A DNA stretch of 64,000 nucleotides from Sipunculus nudus (Eukaryota; Annelida; Sipuncula; Golfingiida; Sipunculidae): positions 22,479,400-22,543,399 of the forward strand of contig CM049322.1 of the NCBI GenBank assembly GCA_026874595.1. Direction: 5' to 3'. Below the pieces are notes generated by a model. It saw nothing but the letters and a program-made list of their open reading frames with translations. It did not search any database and was not told the DNA's origin. This document shows, in pieces, positions 12,820 through 26,268 of the stretch. Numbering within the stretch: position 1 is the first letter of the stretch; each line of letters begins with the position of its first letter. The position numbers and the translations under genes are program-made.

Positions 12820-13100
12820 AGAGTCATTTTACAGACTTTAAACCCTTATAAATGAATTTATCGACCCCAAAAACATAGAAATAGTGCACTTGGAAAGCAT
12901 TCAAGGACAAATATAACCGAATGTATTGATATTTGATAATCCGGCAGCCATCTTGGCCGCCATCTTGGATACTGACCAAAATTGGATGAATTCCGCTTGG
13001 CCCTATATCTGAAAATGTTAAGTATGGTCTGGCCAACTATTATGCCAGGTTTCATGCTTCTTTCACTTTTTGCACAATTCTTCTCTTAACAGCTGGACTA
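12820..13100 (-). repeat. inverted third copy of the AAGATGGCGGCC repeat
   Basis: The minus strand contains CAGATATAGGGCCAAGC, CCAAGATGGCGGCCAAGATGG, and a TTTATTTATAAGGGTTT tail, in the same order as at 9180-9475. Confidence 0.65.
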
Positions 13101-16100
13101 ACAGATCTCAGGAGAAAATATATTTTATCAGCCATGTATACTTCCATGCTGTAATTATAGCAGATATCAACTGTCACGAAATTGAATCGTCAATATTACA
13201 CACACAGTCGGATGGGGCGAGCGGCTTCGGCACCTAGGGAAACCCCACTAGCAACACCCCTGCTAATGATCTGTATTTATGGTGCTAATTTATAAAACTA
13301 TAGTACTCCCTAGGTACAGCTAACAAATATTATTTTGAGCTTTTTTTTCTAATCTACTTTAGCATTATCTTTATAAATAAGGAAAACTTCACACTCTGTG
13401 ACCATTGACATTTCTAATTGAACATGAACTTTATTGACCTAACCCCAATAGTGTGTCGGATCAATAGAGTGCATTGTAAATAAATATATATTTATGTCAT
13501 TGATTAAACGGCTTCAGCATTAAAGAGGTATATGCTATATCGTTATGCACATTATAACATTATATGTATTATTGAGAACAAACGGAAACATTGTGTAGTA
13601 TAGAGAAAAACTGCGTGGATAGCCTTGTGTAATATTAAATAATATTTTATATTTTCAGACAAAGTGTGCAATGTTTTATATTTTGTGTGTGTATGTTATG
13701 AGATTTTGTAAAATAAAATGTTGTGAAATAGTTTATTCAATTATTTATTAGGAAAGAGTGGCAAATGATAGTTTTTCTTATAATTTCGAATTGTAAAACC
13801 AGTTGTATCTAAATGATCGCAGATCAGTTTCTTTTTCAAAATTACTAACTAATAAGGGCACAGTAAGAGTTCATTTTGTATGTCTTGTGACCTGTAACCT
13901 ATTTAAATATGCGTGGAATTTGCCTAGAATCAATCTCGGATGAGGTAAGCCGTGACTACCCGATCAGTAGGCAATGGTAGTTGGGCAGGTAAGCCTACTT
14001 GAATCGTCATACAAGCAATATTGAGGAATGCATCGTAATGGTCTTCCAACATGTTGTGTTAATTTTCTGGCAAAAAGCCCATAATCTTCACATTAGGCTA
14101 CGAATAATGAATTAACACAAGAGAATACATGTGAACTCACACCATCAAGCTGCGTACAGGCAAGCAGACGTCTTGGGCAGGGGTGTTATGCTCAATTTGT
14201 TACCTCTTGAATTTAGGGTGATCACCAATGTCAAGTGTTGCATAAGACTTGTGACAATTCCGTAACACATTAAAAGGCCCAATGACCCAATTGTCTTTCT
14301 TGAAATTAGTTATCTTATGCAAGCATATTCTATTAGGATCCGCAGTCTGCAGGGTCTTTGAAACATGAACATATATTACCATTTTTAAACGGATAGGGAT
14401 TCTATAACTAACTAGGTTCTCCAGTTGGAGCCTAAAAATTGCCACCAGAATCTCCTTATCAGTCATGTGTTTAAGTTTACATCAAGTGTCATTATCAAGT
14501 ATTCACCGAGCACACCCAATAAATACGACATGACAACGTTCAGTAAGTGTTTTCAATGTATTTTATACCAGCGACAGTAGACTTCATTCAGTTAATTTCA
14601 TTAGATAAAAAACAGAGAAGTCAGGCATACCTTAGGGCATTAATTGACAATTAACATAAGAACCAAATACATTTACAAGTATAGCATTCAGTTGGTTATT
14701 CCAAGATCTAAGTAATTATGTATGAGATTTGATTTGTTGCAGGGTTCTAGAACATTTACCATGACCACAACATCCGTTTTGGTTTAAAACAGATGGATGA
14801 TCCGTTTTCTCAGTAACAATGAATGGAATACCCAGAAGGTTCTGATATATCATCGGGTACGTGCGGATCAATTGCCTGCCAGGGAATCAAAGCAGGCAAG
14901 CAAACCTTTGGCAAATTTGAAGCCTTAAGAGATATGTAAACAATCCTTATGGGAACTGGCGCCAATTTAACAGAACCCTATAACCTTAATTCTAAGCTTC
15001 TGATGTTTTTAAGCGTTTAGAGGCAAATGATGTTTGCCAGTCTGCACCCTTACTAGACCGGTCATTGATAGCAAATACTATATATATTATCCCTTGAAAA
15101 AAGACTTTGGGGTACCTTGTTCATAGATGTTTTGGTGCTTATATTATATTAGGAAACCGTGAAAATTAATCCAAGCTCCAACTGTTATTTCTCTATTGGT
15201 CTTATTTTAAAAAAAACAATTAGGTTTTCAGGAACAAATCAGGGAATGATAGTCCAAATAATTGAAATTTTGTTCGTACACAATTCGTATAGTTGTGTTC
15301 GTGTCTTCTGTATTCCCTTTTGCTTATAAATAGAGGAAACGATAATTACCTGTCATTAAAGCACTTTAGAATGTCTATTATTAAGAATGGAAGAAGATAA
15401 GGTAGGATCATCATGGAGGAAACCGTTAAAATGTTTCATTTCTGTGAAAAAAATGCAATGGGGTCTTAAAGGACCTCAGTCGTTCATTTTAGGCGCAAAA
15501 ATATCTTGATCGCTAGATGGATACAAGCGCCATTACTCCGACACTGATGATTTCGTGCCCATATTGTTTATCCGATAAAAACATTCACACAAACTTCGTG
15601 TACCCTATATATGCCATACATCTACTTCTTTGTTTGATTTCTTGAATAGTTGAATTTGCATTTCTTAGCTGACATTTTAAGGGGAGGGTTCTTCCTGGAG
15701 AATCCTACCACAAATGATTTTTATATCATGAACAACAGTCCCTGCGAAAAGCACGGGATATTTATAGAGAAAAATTATGCCAATTCAATCCCTATCAGCT
15801 CATTACAAAATATTTATGATATAGAACCGTGGATTTTCCATGGGTGCATCTAGTTTCATTTAATATTACTCCTATATCACAGATAAACATTAAAACATTT
15901 CGCCTCGGTGAACATATCCGAATGGTGTATATATAAGATAGATAGCTAGATATATAAAATCTGCGATATCAATAAAATTCTTGCTAAACGAAAACCGTAT
16001 AAGAACCGCAATTTCCCCGTCGCTTTAACTAGATCTTTATAAAAGCTCACATGGATTAATTGTACCAGCGATTTTATACAGAATTTAATCAAAGGTATTA

Positions 16101-17381
16101 TAGGCACAGTAAAAAATTTTAAGGGCACCATGGTTGTATAGGATTTGGATTTGGCTTTATTATGATTGTTCTTCATAAAAAATGACTTTACAAATGGTCA
16201 GATTTACAGCTGTCAGCCGAGAAATGTCGACTATTCTATTAAAGGTATTTCATGTGAAGACCATGAAGTGCTGGAAATTCATGACTTCATTTAATGCTCG
16301 ACGTCTCGGTGTCCACTTTTTTTCGGGCATATTCTCTCAATACAATGCATATTGGAATAAAGCACGAACAATACAACCACAACGTCTCACGAGATGACAG
16401 GCTTGGTTAGACTTTGACTGTCATTCATACCTTTCTCATATGAATCTGTTCTGTTCGACATGCATTGATTTTGATACAATTAAGTGACCTTTACAACCAA
16501 TCTGTCTCCAATATAAGTATACAGATTAAAGGAAAATCTACCCTCTACTAGTTCTGGAATTTTCTGTTCGCTGCCATTGTAGTTTGATGCCTGTGTGCCT
16601 TTACCACTGGTACTCTCCCAGTCAACGTGGTTACTGAGATTTGATTTAAAATGATTTTGACTAATATCAGTACCGGTTTAAATTTTGACTCTGCAAATAA
16701 GTAGGTAAATAAAATGCCATCTAAACTAGGAGAATGGATGAGAAAATATCGGATTTTTATCCATGGTCCTTTTCAACTTCACCACAGGCAAGTATATACT
16801 CTAACATAATCCTGGGAATGCAAATAAATTATCAATGATCAAATAAACTTGTTGCACACGAGGAAATAAATATATTTTTTTGGTCAAAAGTAAACTTTGA
16901 AATAATCTAATGTCTGCTTCGTATACAAATACGAACTATAATGCTTTTGTTTAAATAGGTACGCTGGACAGGATAGTTTACAAATAACAGAACAACATTA
17001 AAAATATTTTCAACATGAAATTGATTTATATTTAACGTACCATTATTAACCTTCCTTTTTTTGTAGCACGTACGTTCATATTATAAGGAATGATAATAAT
17101 GATAATATTTATCATATTAAAACTAATAATAATACAATTTTTTTATAAGGTAAAATAATATATAACATTATAAAAACTAATAAAATAATAATAATAAATT
17201 ATCTAATATTCCATTATATAATAATAATGATAATAATATTATTAATAAAAAAACTAGATATAAAAAAATATTTTTATAAGAATTATATATTATATTTTGG
17301 AAAAAATCTTAATACTAATAATAATAATAATAATAAAATTAACTTAGATTTCGAGGTCCTACTTGGAATCATTTCTTTCAG
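13101..17381. other. AT-rich intergenic DNA, no gene supported
   Basis: No signal-peptide exon for the lectin paralogue that begins at 17382 could be found with confidence. The 88-codon minus-strand frame at 14200-14466 is basic and hydrophobic in patches but matches no family I know. 17090-17340 is almost purely A/T with AAT/ATT tracts. Confidence 0.45.
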
Positions 17382-18590
17382 GAGCAAAGCAGGTTTTATG
17401 TCCTGGACAAAAATCATCTTTGGGCAAGGAGGTCAAACGCGTGCACAAGATGGGTATATCTCACACACAATGCCTAACACTGTGTGGTCGCCAAACAAGC
17501 CCCCCGTGTGATGACGTCAGGGTCCACGGAAACGTGTGTGTTCTGCTGGTCAACCAGACGGATCCGCCCTCGGTCCCGCCTACGACCCCGCCCTCCGCCA
17601 GGTCACTAGATCAGAGGGCTGTGAGTACGTAGATTTCCATGATTTATATAACATTAATATAAAAGAAGTAAATCAGGTACAAAATTCAAATAATGGCCCA
17701 CCAGAAGTTAGGACAAGTGCAGAGTATCCAGTCGAGGCTTAACAGACAAGAATAGTAAATGAAAGGATTATTAGCTACACATAATTGGGACTTGCATAAC
17801 GTTCAGTGTATTATTTTATAATGAACTTTCTCATCTATTTTCATGAACTATAAATCTTCTTTCAGTGGACTGTAGAAACGATACCTTGTTGTGTCAAAGA
17901 GATACCTAGACATATTAAGACACATTCGTGAAATATTATCTCTGCGAAATATCTCTGTCTTTGAATATTTAAGGGTGCCCAAAGAAATACAGATATGGTT
18001 TGGTCGATGGGACGCGGAAATCCTGTTATTTGTTCAAGACGCCCAACGGAGAGAAATCTTGGTCCAATTCACAAGACTATTGTCGCAGGGAGGGCTCTGG
18101 TCTGGTAGCCATAAAACACAGAGAGAACAAAAGCACCTGGAAAAAGTCGCCCGAAAGAATCGACACCTCCACGCCCCAACAGGTAAGATGCCCATAGATC
18201 TGATCACAGATAAATACAAAGTGATTCTGTGTGATGAAATACAACAGACACCTGTAGACTACAAATGATGTATGAAATCTTAATGTACTGAACGGCTCGA
18301 TGTGATGGCTATTTAAACAAACTTGAGACCGGTTTCCTCTTTTGCTTCACTATAGTTCTTTAGATTGAAGTTTGGTATTTCTATTGTTCTTATCTTATAT
18401 ACTGGATTTAACAAAGCACGCTTTCTTCATGACTGGATTAAAAAAAAAAACTCATCCGGTCTAAAATAAAATCTCCTGTTTTTAAAATCAGATCTCTAGA
18501 TTAAACTCCAAGCTTTAACGTATAGGCTCAAGCCAAATCTCTAGTGCATGGTTAGTATCAAAGTAAAAACTGTGCGTGGAGGTATGGTAT

Positions 18591-18639
18591 CGGGTCCCAT
18601 TGTCAAACTTTTCGTCTATGACAGCAAGCCTAAATGTTG

Positions 18640-18675
<36 letters not shown>

Positions 18676-18680
18676 TATGG
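18591..18680 (+). repeat. short dispersed repeat with (TA)n tail, copy 1
   Basis: GGTCCCATTGTNAAAC, then TTCGTCTATGACAGCAAGCC, then AATNTTGTNATATAT. The same string with few changes recurs at 19376-19446, each time ending in a TA tract. Both copies lie in the last intron of the damaged lectin paralogue. Confidence 0.7.
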
Positions 18681-19375
18681 TATATGAAACCGATAACATG
18701 TAGCACCTCGTGGCGAAATACGCCTATGCAGGTCCAAATTTTTAGTGCTATCCCGTTTCACCAGTGGGCGCTACTGTACAGGGTTACATATTTGTGTATA
18801 TAAATTCGCGAGAAATGTATATCGTATTTTCTAACACAAATATAGAATATCTTCTGCCGGAGTGTGGCATTTTTTGTAAGACGATAACACCAGGCGTACT
18901 CTGTGACAGGACTTCCGCGAATATATACTGATGAAACATGTGTAATCTTAGAAAAACAAACTGTTGCTATTATGCCCATAATAGGACAGTGCAGATTATA
19001 CATAAGGAATAATTTCTAAGGTTGAAGCCTTATCAGACTTAATATTGTGTTTCCAATAACATAATATATCCATAGAATCTTGTTTATGTTTTAATGACAG
19101 AGTCACTGGATGGCTGGTTATTGCATGTTAGTTCGTTAAAAATTAAGGCGACGCAAAATTATTGCCCTAAGTATGCTGTTGCCTTAATTCGCAATATATG
19201 GCCTAAGGTGTGACCTTAAGCACCACTTTAGGAATATATATATATATGTTTTCTATACATCGGTTATTGTTGCAAGACATAAAAATGAAAGGGGGGGAGG
19301 GGGGATTCGTTAGGAATCAGGTCCGTTTGTCCGCCCGGTGAAAATTGGAGTCGCATAAATTGTTGTTTCCTGACA

Positions 19376-19446
19376 AAGGTCCCATTGTTAAACCCTTCGT
19401 CTATGACAGCAAGCCTCAATTTTGTTATATATATATATATATATAT
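19376..19446 (+). repeat. short dispersed repeat with (TA)n tail, copy 2
   Basis: The partner of 18591-18680: same ordered sequence, same TA tail. TA tails of this kind suggest the 3' end of a retroposed or simple-repeat-targeting element. Confidence 0.7.
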
Positions 19447-21461
19447 TAGCATACTAAAATGCTTTGATGCTTTGACTTCGGTGTGAAAGATGTAGCCGAG
19501 TGTTATTTGTTACTGTACTTTTTCAGCTGAATAAAACGCAGTACATTCCCTCTTTTGGAAATAGGGACAACAATATCAAGGCCTATTGATAAGGCCAGAC
19601 TAAAAACGGAAACTAGGCTAAGCAGTGTTCTAACCCTGCACAAATCCCGGACTGATGAGTAAGGTTAGGATTATAACAACAAAAAGTCACCCACTCTTAC
19701 AGTGATCCAAAATTAATAAATAATCCTAACATTCTTGGACTGACATTTTTATTTTGCTGTCTATCATAAAAGTATTACTTATCCAGCACACCGAAAGGAA
19801 GACTTCGAGCTTATCTACTGGACGAGTGGCATGTACATGATCGGACAAGGGTGGAAGTGGATCAGCACGGGGGAGCTGGTGACTAACAGTAACTGGGAAG
19901 AGCCCCTGGAACATGAACTGCTGTATCGATGGATAGGCCTGATCGCTGGGAAATCATTCAAGTGGACCAACAGGATTCCTCTACACGCAAGATGGAGAGG
20001 CCTGATCTGTGAAAAAGTCGAGTCAAATATTAAATCATCTTGAATTTTAATGTTTTGAAAAGATGATCACATCAGCACAGATGTCATTTTAACTGTTCCG
20101 TAACGGTTCACCATCGTGTGGATACTTTAGTATTTCAGTCACCACTTTTTTCATACTAAAAAAATTGAGACTATTGATATTTTGTGTATCCAGATATCAA
20201 AATCTCTACTGCTTGGCAGCTTTGTAGTCATGTATAGCTATAACATCCACAAGAAAAGCAGTCTATATTGAAAATAATTACAATTTAAAAAGCGCCTGTA
20301 CTGCAAAGGGCCTTTACATTTTTGTAGTTCATTTTGCCCATTTTCCAGCTTTTGATCACATGGTGTCCTTTACGTAACAATTTGTATCTGTATCCCCCTT
20401 CTCAGCAGGTTTTGACCATATGGCATCGTATCCGTGACATTTGGCCTGTGAAGTCCTTAGTTTAGATCGATTTCATGTTGGCAATAACTACTGGTGCAGC
20501 GTCAGTCTGTCGTCTGTCTGCTTTTCGAGAAGCGTCTCGAAAGATTCTCTCGAAAATTTTGTATACAAGTGTTTAAAAAGACCTAGTAGTCCTCGAACTA
20601 AAAATGGCGTTTTATGTGCGTTTTTTTATTGGTCCATTATGGCATTCTTTTGACCCCAATGACCTATTATTCAGTCATGGTGTACCTAATAAAACAATGA
20701 ATGTACGTGCATCAATCATCGTGCCCTTTTCCATAAATCTCAAACACAGCCGATGGCTTTTGTCAGCAAAGATTTATGAATTCTCACTTTGTTTGCACAG
20801 GTTTGGTCTGTGAAAGTATGTCACTTGAGAGGTTTGGATGGTTATCTTAATTTTTGACAATTTTAGGAGGGTTAGTTCATTCTCAGCACTTTAAAATTAA
20901 TAGTAATGTGAGTTTATTCATGCATTTTCCACTGGCATCTTTAAGAAGTTAATAAAGTAAAAGGCTGTGCATCCTCCCTATATATTTTCCTCTCATCATA
21001 CAAAGTCTGAGGACAATTGAATGAACCATTTCTTTAAAATCATTACAGCTGTCTCTAAAAATGGATAGTTTGAAGGTTGTGACCACTCACTGCACACGCA
21101 GTAAATGGCCTTCACATGACGAGTCTCTTTCTTCATCCTCTTTAGGTTCTCCTTCGCTGATCACCTGGCAGTTGCCTTTTTCTCAGTCCTATTACTGCTG
21201 TATGATTGGGTCCAACAAAATTGTTAATTTCTCTGACTATTTTATCTATGAAGGTCTTAGGACTTTCAGTTCAGTCTGTGTAAATATTTTTGTCTTCAGT
21301 TTTTTTCATTAATATTGCCACACTCCTGGCTGATTGTATTTATTTCCATCAGCTGGTTATTTTTCCTAGTTCTTCACACTAGGTATTCATTTGGTTTGAT
21401 CAATTTGTTGATTACTCCTAGTTTAACTTGAGATTGAAGTATGTGTGAAGATGATATGTTG

Positions 21462-21573
21462 AAATGTACACATCATTCACCACATCTGTTTACAAGATTT
21501 TGCTTTTATAATCGTTTAAATGTACACATCATTCACCACATCTGTTTACAAGATTTTGCTTTTATAATCGTTT
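21462..21573 (+). repeat. 56-bp perfect tandem duplication (x2)
   Basis: 21462-21517 and 21518-21573 are identical, beginning AAATGTACACATCATTCACC. Identity implies a recent slippage or duplication, or an assembly artefact. Confidence 0.9.
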
Positions 21574-22868
21574 TATTGCAGTAAGATATTTTTTTTTACC
21601 ACATGAATGGCTGAATGATTATGTTGTTTTCTTTGGGCCTAATGTAATTTTATTATTATGTATTTCTCAACCCAGCATAAATTGGAAACACTTACAAGTT
21701 ACTGGAGATTTGTGTTTGATAAACACATCTCAGATTGTACCCCTGAAGTCACTATATTCTATTACAATTCTCGGTAGATTCTTCTAGTGGTAATCAATTA
21801 TTAGACTGCAAAAAGTTTCCTGTATAAAATAAAATATATCTAGTTTTACAGTATTATTGTATGGGAACAATTCAAAAGGAAGCTTTTTAGTCATTGGGTC
21901 ACGTTTTGTCATGTTTGGTCACGTTTGGCGTTTATTTTAATCTGTTGTGTTTGTTGCGTTGGCAACACACTATCGTTGTCTTTTTAGCCAGCAATAATAC
22001 TGATTTAATAAGGCTTTTGCTATTTTGCTTTTTTTGTCATGTTGTAAGTTAGGTTCAAATAATAAAAGATAGATTTTGTTTTTTTGTAAACATGTTTAAT
22101 CAATTGAAGGAAGTCAGATAATGACCAAGGTTGAATCTGTTTAGAGACTCCTAGAAGTTTGGACTTCAACTTTGACTTTAAAAATATATATTAAACCCGT
22201 TACATTTTTGGATGATGAAACCATTTATGTCAATAAAACTTGTTTTGGGGAATGTGAAAGTGCAGCATGTCACTCGGTCCGCACTCTGACGTCTATAGAA
22301 CCATCACATAAAAAGGGTCAATATTCAGGCAGGCTACAGTAGATCTTATTTGTTAACTGATGCAGTATAACAAATATATACCAAGGCGTTGGACATAAAT
22401 TGGTCGTATATGGTCTTGAATAACAACCGCTTTGTGTCCTGTTACAAGCCTTGAGAACCACATATACTGAGAGAACTCACTAAGAAAGTAAACCCCATGT
22501 AATACCATGCTGCGTTTCCGATTATTTGTAAATAACCGTGCAGATATTTGTTTGTTTATGTTGTCTATTACTTTATGAGAATAAATATATTATTTAAGAA
22601 AATTATATTATTATTTTCAATTATATGTATGTAAAAGAATGCAGAATGCATCAACTTCAAAAATAATTTATGAATGAATGCACTCAAGAATAAATTGAAG
22701 AGTTGACGCCACATTTTCTTTGTCTACTTGCGCTCCATAAGAAACTATTACAAATGGTCCAAGAGCTAAATTTAATATTGCGCCGCAAATGAAGGAATTG
22801 GTTAAACACAAACTATATCTAATGTTTGACATCAAGAAATGTTTGATAGGCATCTGTTAACCATCTAT

Positions 22869-23020
22869 TGTTTCCTGGCGTCGCTATGAGTGGGTTGTAA
22901 TGGTTTTCTCCGGGTTCTCCGGTTTCCTCCACCTCTTGACAATACCGAACGCCACGACCTGAGCCATGAAGAGTGCCTAGATTAGTTATAATAGCTATTT
23001 GTATAATCCATGTAAAATGA
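22869..23020 (+). mobile_element. SINE, 3' portion
   Basis: GGCGTCGCTATGAGTGGG, CTCCGGTTTCCTCC, CGACCTGAGCCATG, AGTGCCTAG and TAATCCATGTAAAATGAAT follow the same order as in the SINE at 9632 and the fragment at 36836. A TA tract follows the 3' end. The tRNA-like head is missing. Confidence 0.65.
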
Positions 23021-23394
23021 ATATATATATATACTTAAATTATCATATCAGACCGCATAATATACAGAGTGTTTAATGCAAAGGCCGTTTCAGATAATAT
23101 ATGACTGCGATGTACGAATGTATTAGTAAAGATACAAAATCGAAATGTCTCTACATTAAAGCCCAAGACCATGACATTCAGCTTACCGTGTATGCTAATT
23201 AAAGGTTAAGATGGGGTTATACAGTGAGGATACCTGTAACATAAATTTTGATGTCTATGAATATTTCACAAGGCCTGTATTGCGTTTAAATGTGTTTTAA
23301 AGGAGATGACAAGGATAAAAATATGTGGAGTGTTCTGGTCCAAAATATATGATTTTTCTTATTTTTAGGCCGAAAAGAAATTTAGAAAACTCCG

Positions 23395-23855
23395 GCGTCT
23401 TCGAACAATTGCCCAAAAGTTATGGGAAAACTATTGAAATCATACTATGTATTATTGAGGATATCTCGTCAACTCAAATCTGACAACATAATCGTGTTCA
23501 AAATATACTGTTACATATTCTGACTAAAGTATATTTATCTGCGAGCATTTTCAGATGAGCAAAGGCATTTCCAGACTTTATTATATCCACGTGGACACAC
23601 CACACAACATATACGAATGCCTCATTGCTAGTATTCTATATTTCAAGGCAAATATATTGTCAGTAAAAGCCTCTTCTATTATCTCTATGTTGTCAAACAA
23701 CAGCGTTTTCGAACATTTACCCAAAACGTTATGAGAAATCTATTGAAATTGCATTGTTTCATTGAGAATATCTTATCATAATTTCTGCTCGGTTTAAATC
23801 TGACAAAAGGATTGTGTTCATCAGGTTCAGTTGAGTATATCTATCTGCGTAGTAT
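23395..23855 (+). repeat. diverged ~305-bp direct duplication
   Basis: CGAACAATTGCCCAAAA..TTATG..AAA.CTATTGAAAT near 23400 recurs as CGAACATTTACCCAAAA near 23710. AGTATATTTATCTGCG near 23528 recurs near 23833. Non-coding. Confidence 0.6.
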
Positions 23856-24709
23856 ATCCCTTACCTCTGCCAAAATTGTCATTAAAAAAACAGCCAGTCA
23901 ACATGATTAGGTGCAGTTAGCGTACGAACAACATGATGGAGTTTATATAGTCTTGTCTCTTGCTCAAAATGATATTTATTGTGCTCTTTATGGTTGTAAA
24001 TATGTGTTATTCCTACGAGTCGACCTGTCTGTAATTTTGTCATTTTGTAATTTTGCAAAAAAAAAACCTATGCCGACAGGAGAAAAATAAAACATCGTCG
24101 CAATATGCCTGTGAAAAATTTTATACATTTAAAGTATTAATTTCATTAAAGAACAAAATTATCATACCAGTAATTAGCTCCATTGGTTCCGAGCAGTACA
24201 TTCGATATCAACCTGAATTCTCTTCCTGTCACGTGAATTTTCTTTATACACACTGATCCTCTGCATTTGCATTTGAGTTCCATATTATTAACTAACATAT
24301 CACCATATGGATAAAATCTGTCTCATTATGCCAAAAAAATATTGTATGTTTTTCGGGCATTTTTATCGGGAAATGATGCGGGCAGGCGGCTTTTAACTTT
24401 TTTTTTAATAAAGAGCGTAAAATATTTTTCTCATGCACTGGGATAGAAATGACAACCAACGGTAAACATATGAGACAATAACGAGGTCGAAATTTTGAAA
24501 GGATCGTGACATTTTTATTTCTTTTACTTGTAATATTAAAATGCAAAACCAGATTATATAGAACTATGGGTGTCCAAATCTCGCCGTGAACTTCATAACG
24601 GGGACCCCGCCGTCGGTCATAACATGGTGATTCCCCTTCGAAATGCATGATGTTAAAACAAGAATCGTCATCGTTTAATAAAGAAGTACAATAGAACGTT
24701 CTACAAGTC

Positions 24710-24714
<5 letters not shown>

Positions 24715-24773
<59 letters not shown>

Positions 24774-24888
24774 TAGCAAATACTCGTGCTACGCACGGTT
24801 TGGGGGGAACACAACAATCCGTAAGGTGGTATCGGAAATCCACCGGATATCCGGAGATACGGAAAATCACACAAATCGCGATACGCTA

Positions 24889-24931
<43 letters not shown>
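24715..24931. repeat. two (TA)n tracts flanking a 122-bp unique segment
   Basis: TA runs at 24715-24770 and 24893-24931 enclose a segment beginning CACTAGCAAATACTCGTGC, which includes the hairpin CGTGC-TAC-GCACG. The segment has higher GC than its surroundings. Confidence 0.7.
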
Positions 24932-24934
<3 letters not shown>

Positions 24935-26198
24935 TATAATGTTATGCTTAAACATCTTGTTGAAGCCAAGAGATTGGATGGAGAATTGTTCGCAGTTGCT
25001 ATGATAAATGGAATAATTTTTATATGAAAATATATACATGTTTCATGTTGAACATCGCTATTTAAAGTTCCCCTTCAATTTTTCTTGAGACGAAATTGCA
25101 CCGTGTTAAAAGCTTGTGACACATCCCAACGTTTATTTGCATCAGATCATTGCATCCGTTCAACCATGTTGAAATATCGGACACTATATTTTCAATTTCA
25201 CAGGACACATACCTCTGCCAACGATTATCAGCTGCGATCAACGCATGCTTGCGTTTATAACAGACCTTGAGTCCTTGAGACCTTGAGTGTGAATTATATC
25301 ACACAAAATTAGACCGATTCATAGACGTGTTCATTTTAAGATCAGTAAAGGCTTTTACACGTATTAACACATGGTTACCTATGAACAATAGCGCATAGCG
25401 GCCACTAAAAAAAATGATTCTCAAAGACGGAAATATGAGATCATAAACGTTGTTGTGATCAAGCTGGTTAACGTTTTAGAGGAATTATTATATTTAGGTA
25501 TCCGTTGATAAAAATTGCCCAGGTATCATCAGGGGATATATTGACCGATGCGGGTCTCAAAGATTATTTTTATTTAGTAGCGATCAAGCTCATTGCCAGA
25601 TTACCACGTGACACTTGGACCTTAAAAACGTTTGACGCGGATGGTTTAAAGTGGCGCTGGCTGTAGCACATGAAGTAAAACTAACTGTATATGATACTAT
25701 ATATATACAACTTGTTTAGTTTTACTGTTTATATTGATTTTCGGCCTTATTCTGCCTTTGAGTGTTGTTCTATAAACAGAAAAGTTTAAATGCTTATTTC
25801 AGATCATACGTTTAAATTATTTATCGTATCGATTTAAAATATACAGCCAGCTTTACAATTAAAACTTAAATGACCGCATTTTTAAAACCTAGTTTTGAAA
25901 TAACATAGCTTTCAGCGTTGACTGGCATGCGACATACCAGCATAATAACCAGACACTGGAACGTCAGCAGCGAGTGGTACATAACCAATTATCTCCCGTT
26001 TGATTTCTTCGTGGTTATTGTTTTTTTTTATTATTTGAAAATGGAAAAGCCCTTACTGTTGGAACCATTGTGTTAGATACATGGCACAGACTGTATCCAG
26101 CGACAGAACATATCAGTTTACATCTACTGTTTATCCTGTCCTTGCCGAAACTTGACAGCAGGTTTTGCATTAACGCTGTCGTACAGAGAGAACTAAAA

Positions 26199-26268
26199 AT
26201 GACATCCATATTGGGATTCATGTGGAATCTTGGATTTAGTCTTCTGACAATTTTAGATCTTGCTTCAG
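26199..26268 (+). CDS. lectin gene exon 1, signal peptide
   Basis: It encodes 23 residues plus one base, a hydrophobic stretch (WNLGFSLLTILDLAS) directly before a CAG/GTAAGT donor. No in-frame ATG occurs upstream in the open frame, which supports 26199 as the start. Confidence 0.75.

Larger units (their letters stand above)
17382..20043 (+). pseudogene. C-type lectin paralogue, damaged (exons 2-4 recognisable)
   Basis: Three exons align with the intact gene at 26199-30588. Exon 2-like 17382-17620 (after TTTCAG) encodes the four-cysteine module with CDDVRV and an NVCVLLVNQT glycosylation-site motif. Exon 3-like 17974-18182 (before GTAAGA) encodes the first CTLD half with SCYLFKT and DYCRREGSGLVAI. 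Exon 4-like 19787-20043 (after ATCCAG) encodes the second half with YWTSG, GWKW, EEPLEHE, KWTN and RGLICE, then TGA. Exon 3 is 209 nt against 210 nt in the intact copy: one base is lost just after LVAIK, throwing the rest of that exon out of frame. The exon 2 donor (GTGAGT at 17621) is in phase 0 rather than the phase 1 of its paralogue. No first exon was seen. It may still be transcribed, but a full CTLD cannot be read. Confidence 0.7.
20044..26198. other. intergenic DNA between lectin paralogues
   Basis: It contains a 56-bp tandem duplication (21462-21573), a SINE 3' portion (22869-23020), a diverged ~305-bp duplication (23395-23855) and two TA tracts (24715-24770, 24893-24931). The 139-codon minus-strand frame at 24292-24711 has no domain, signal peptide or splice support that I can see. 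No gene is claimed. Confidence 0.45.

Noticed and set aside
19640-19680. Hammerhead ribozyme (CTGATGAG near 19655)
   Set aside because: The CTGATGAG box is present, but no GAAA box, no stem II and no cleavage-site stem could be fitted.
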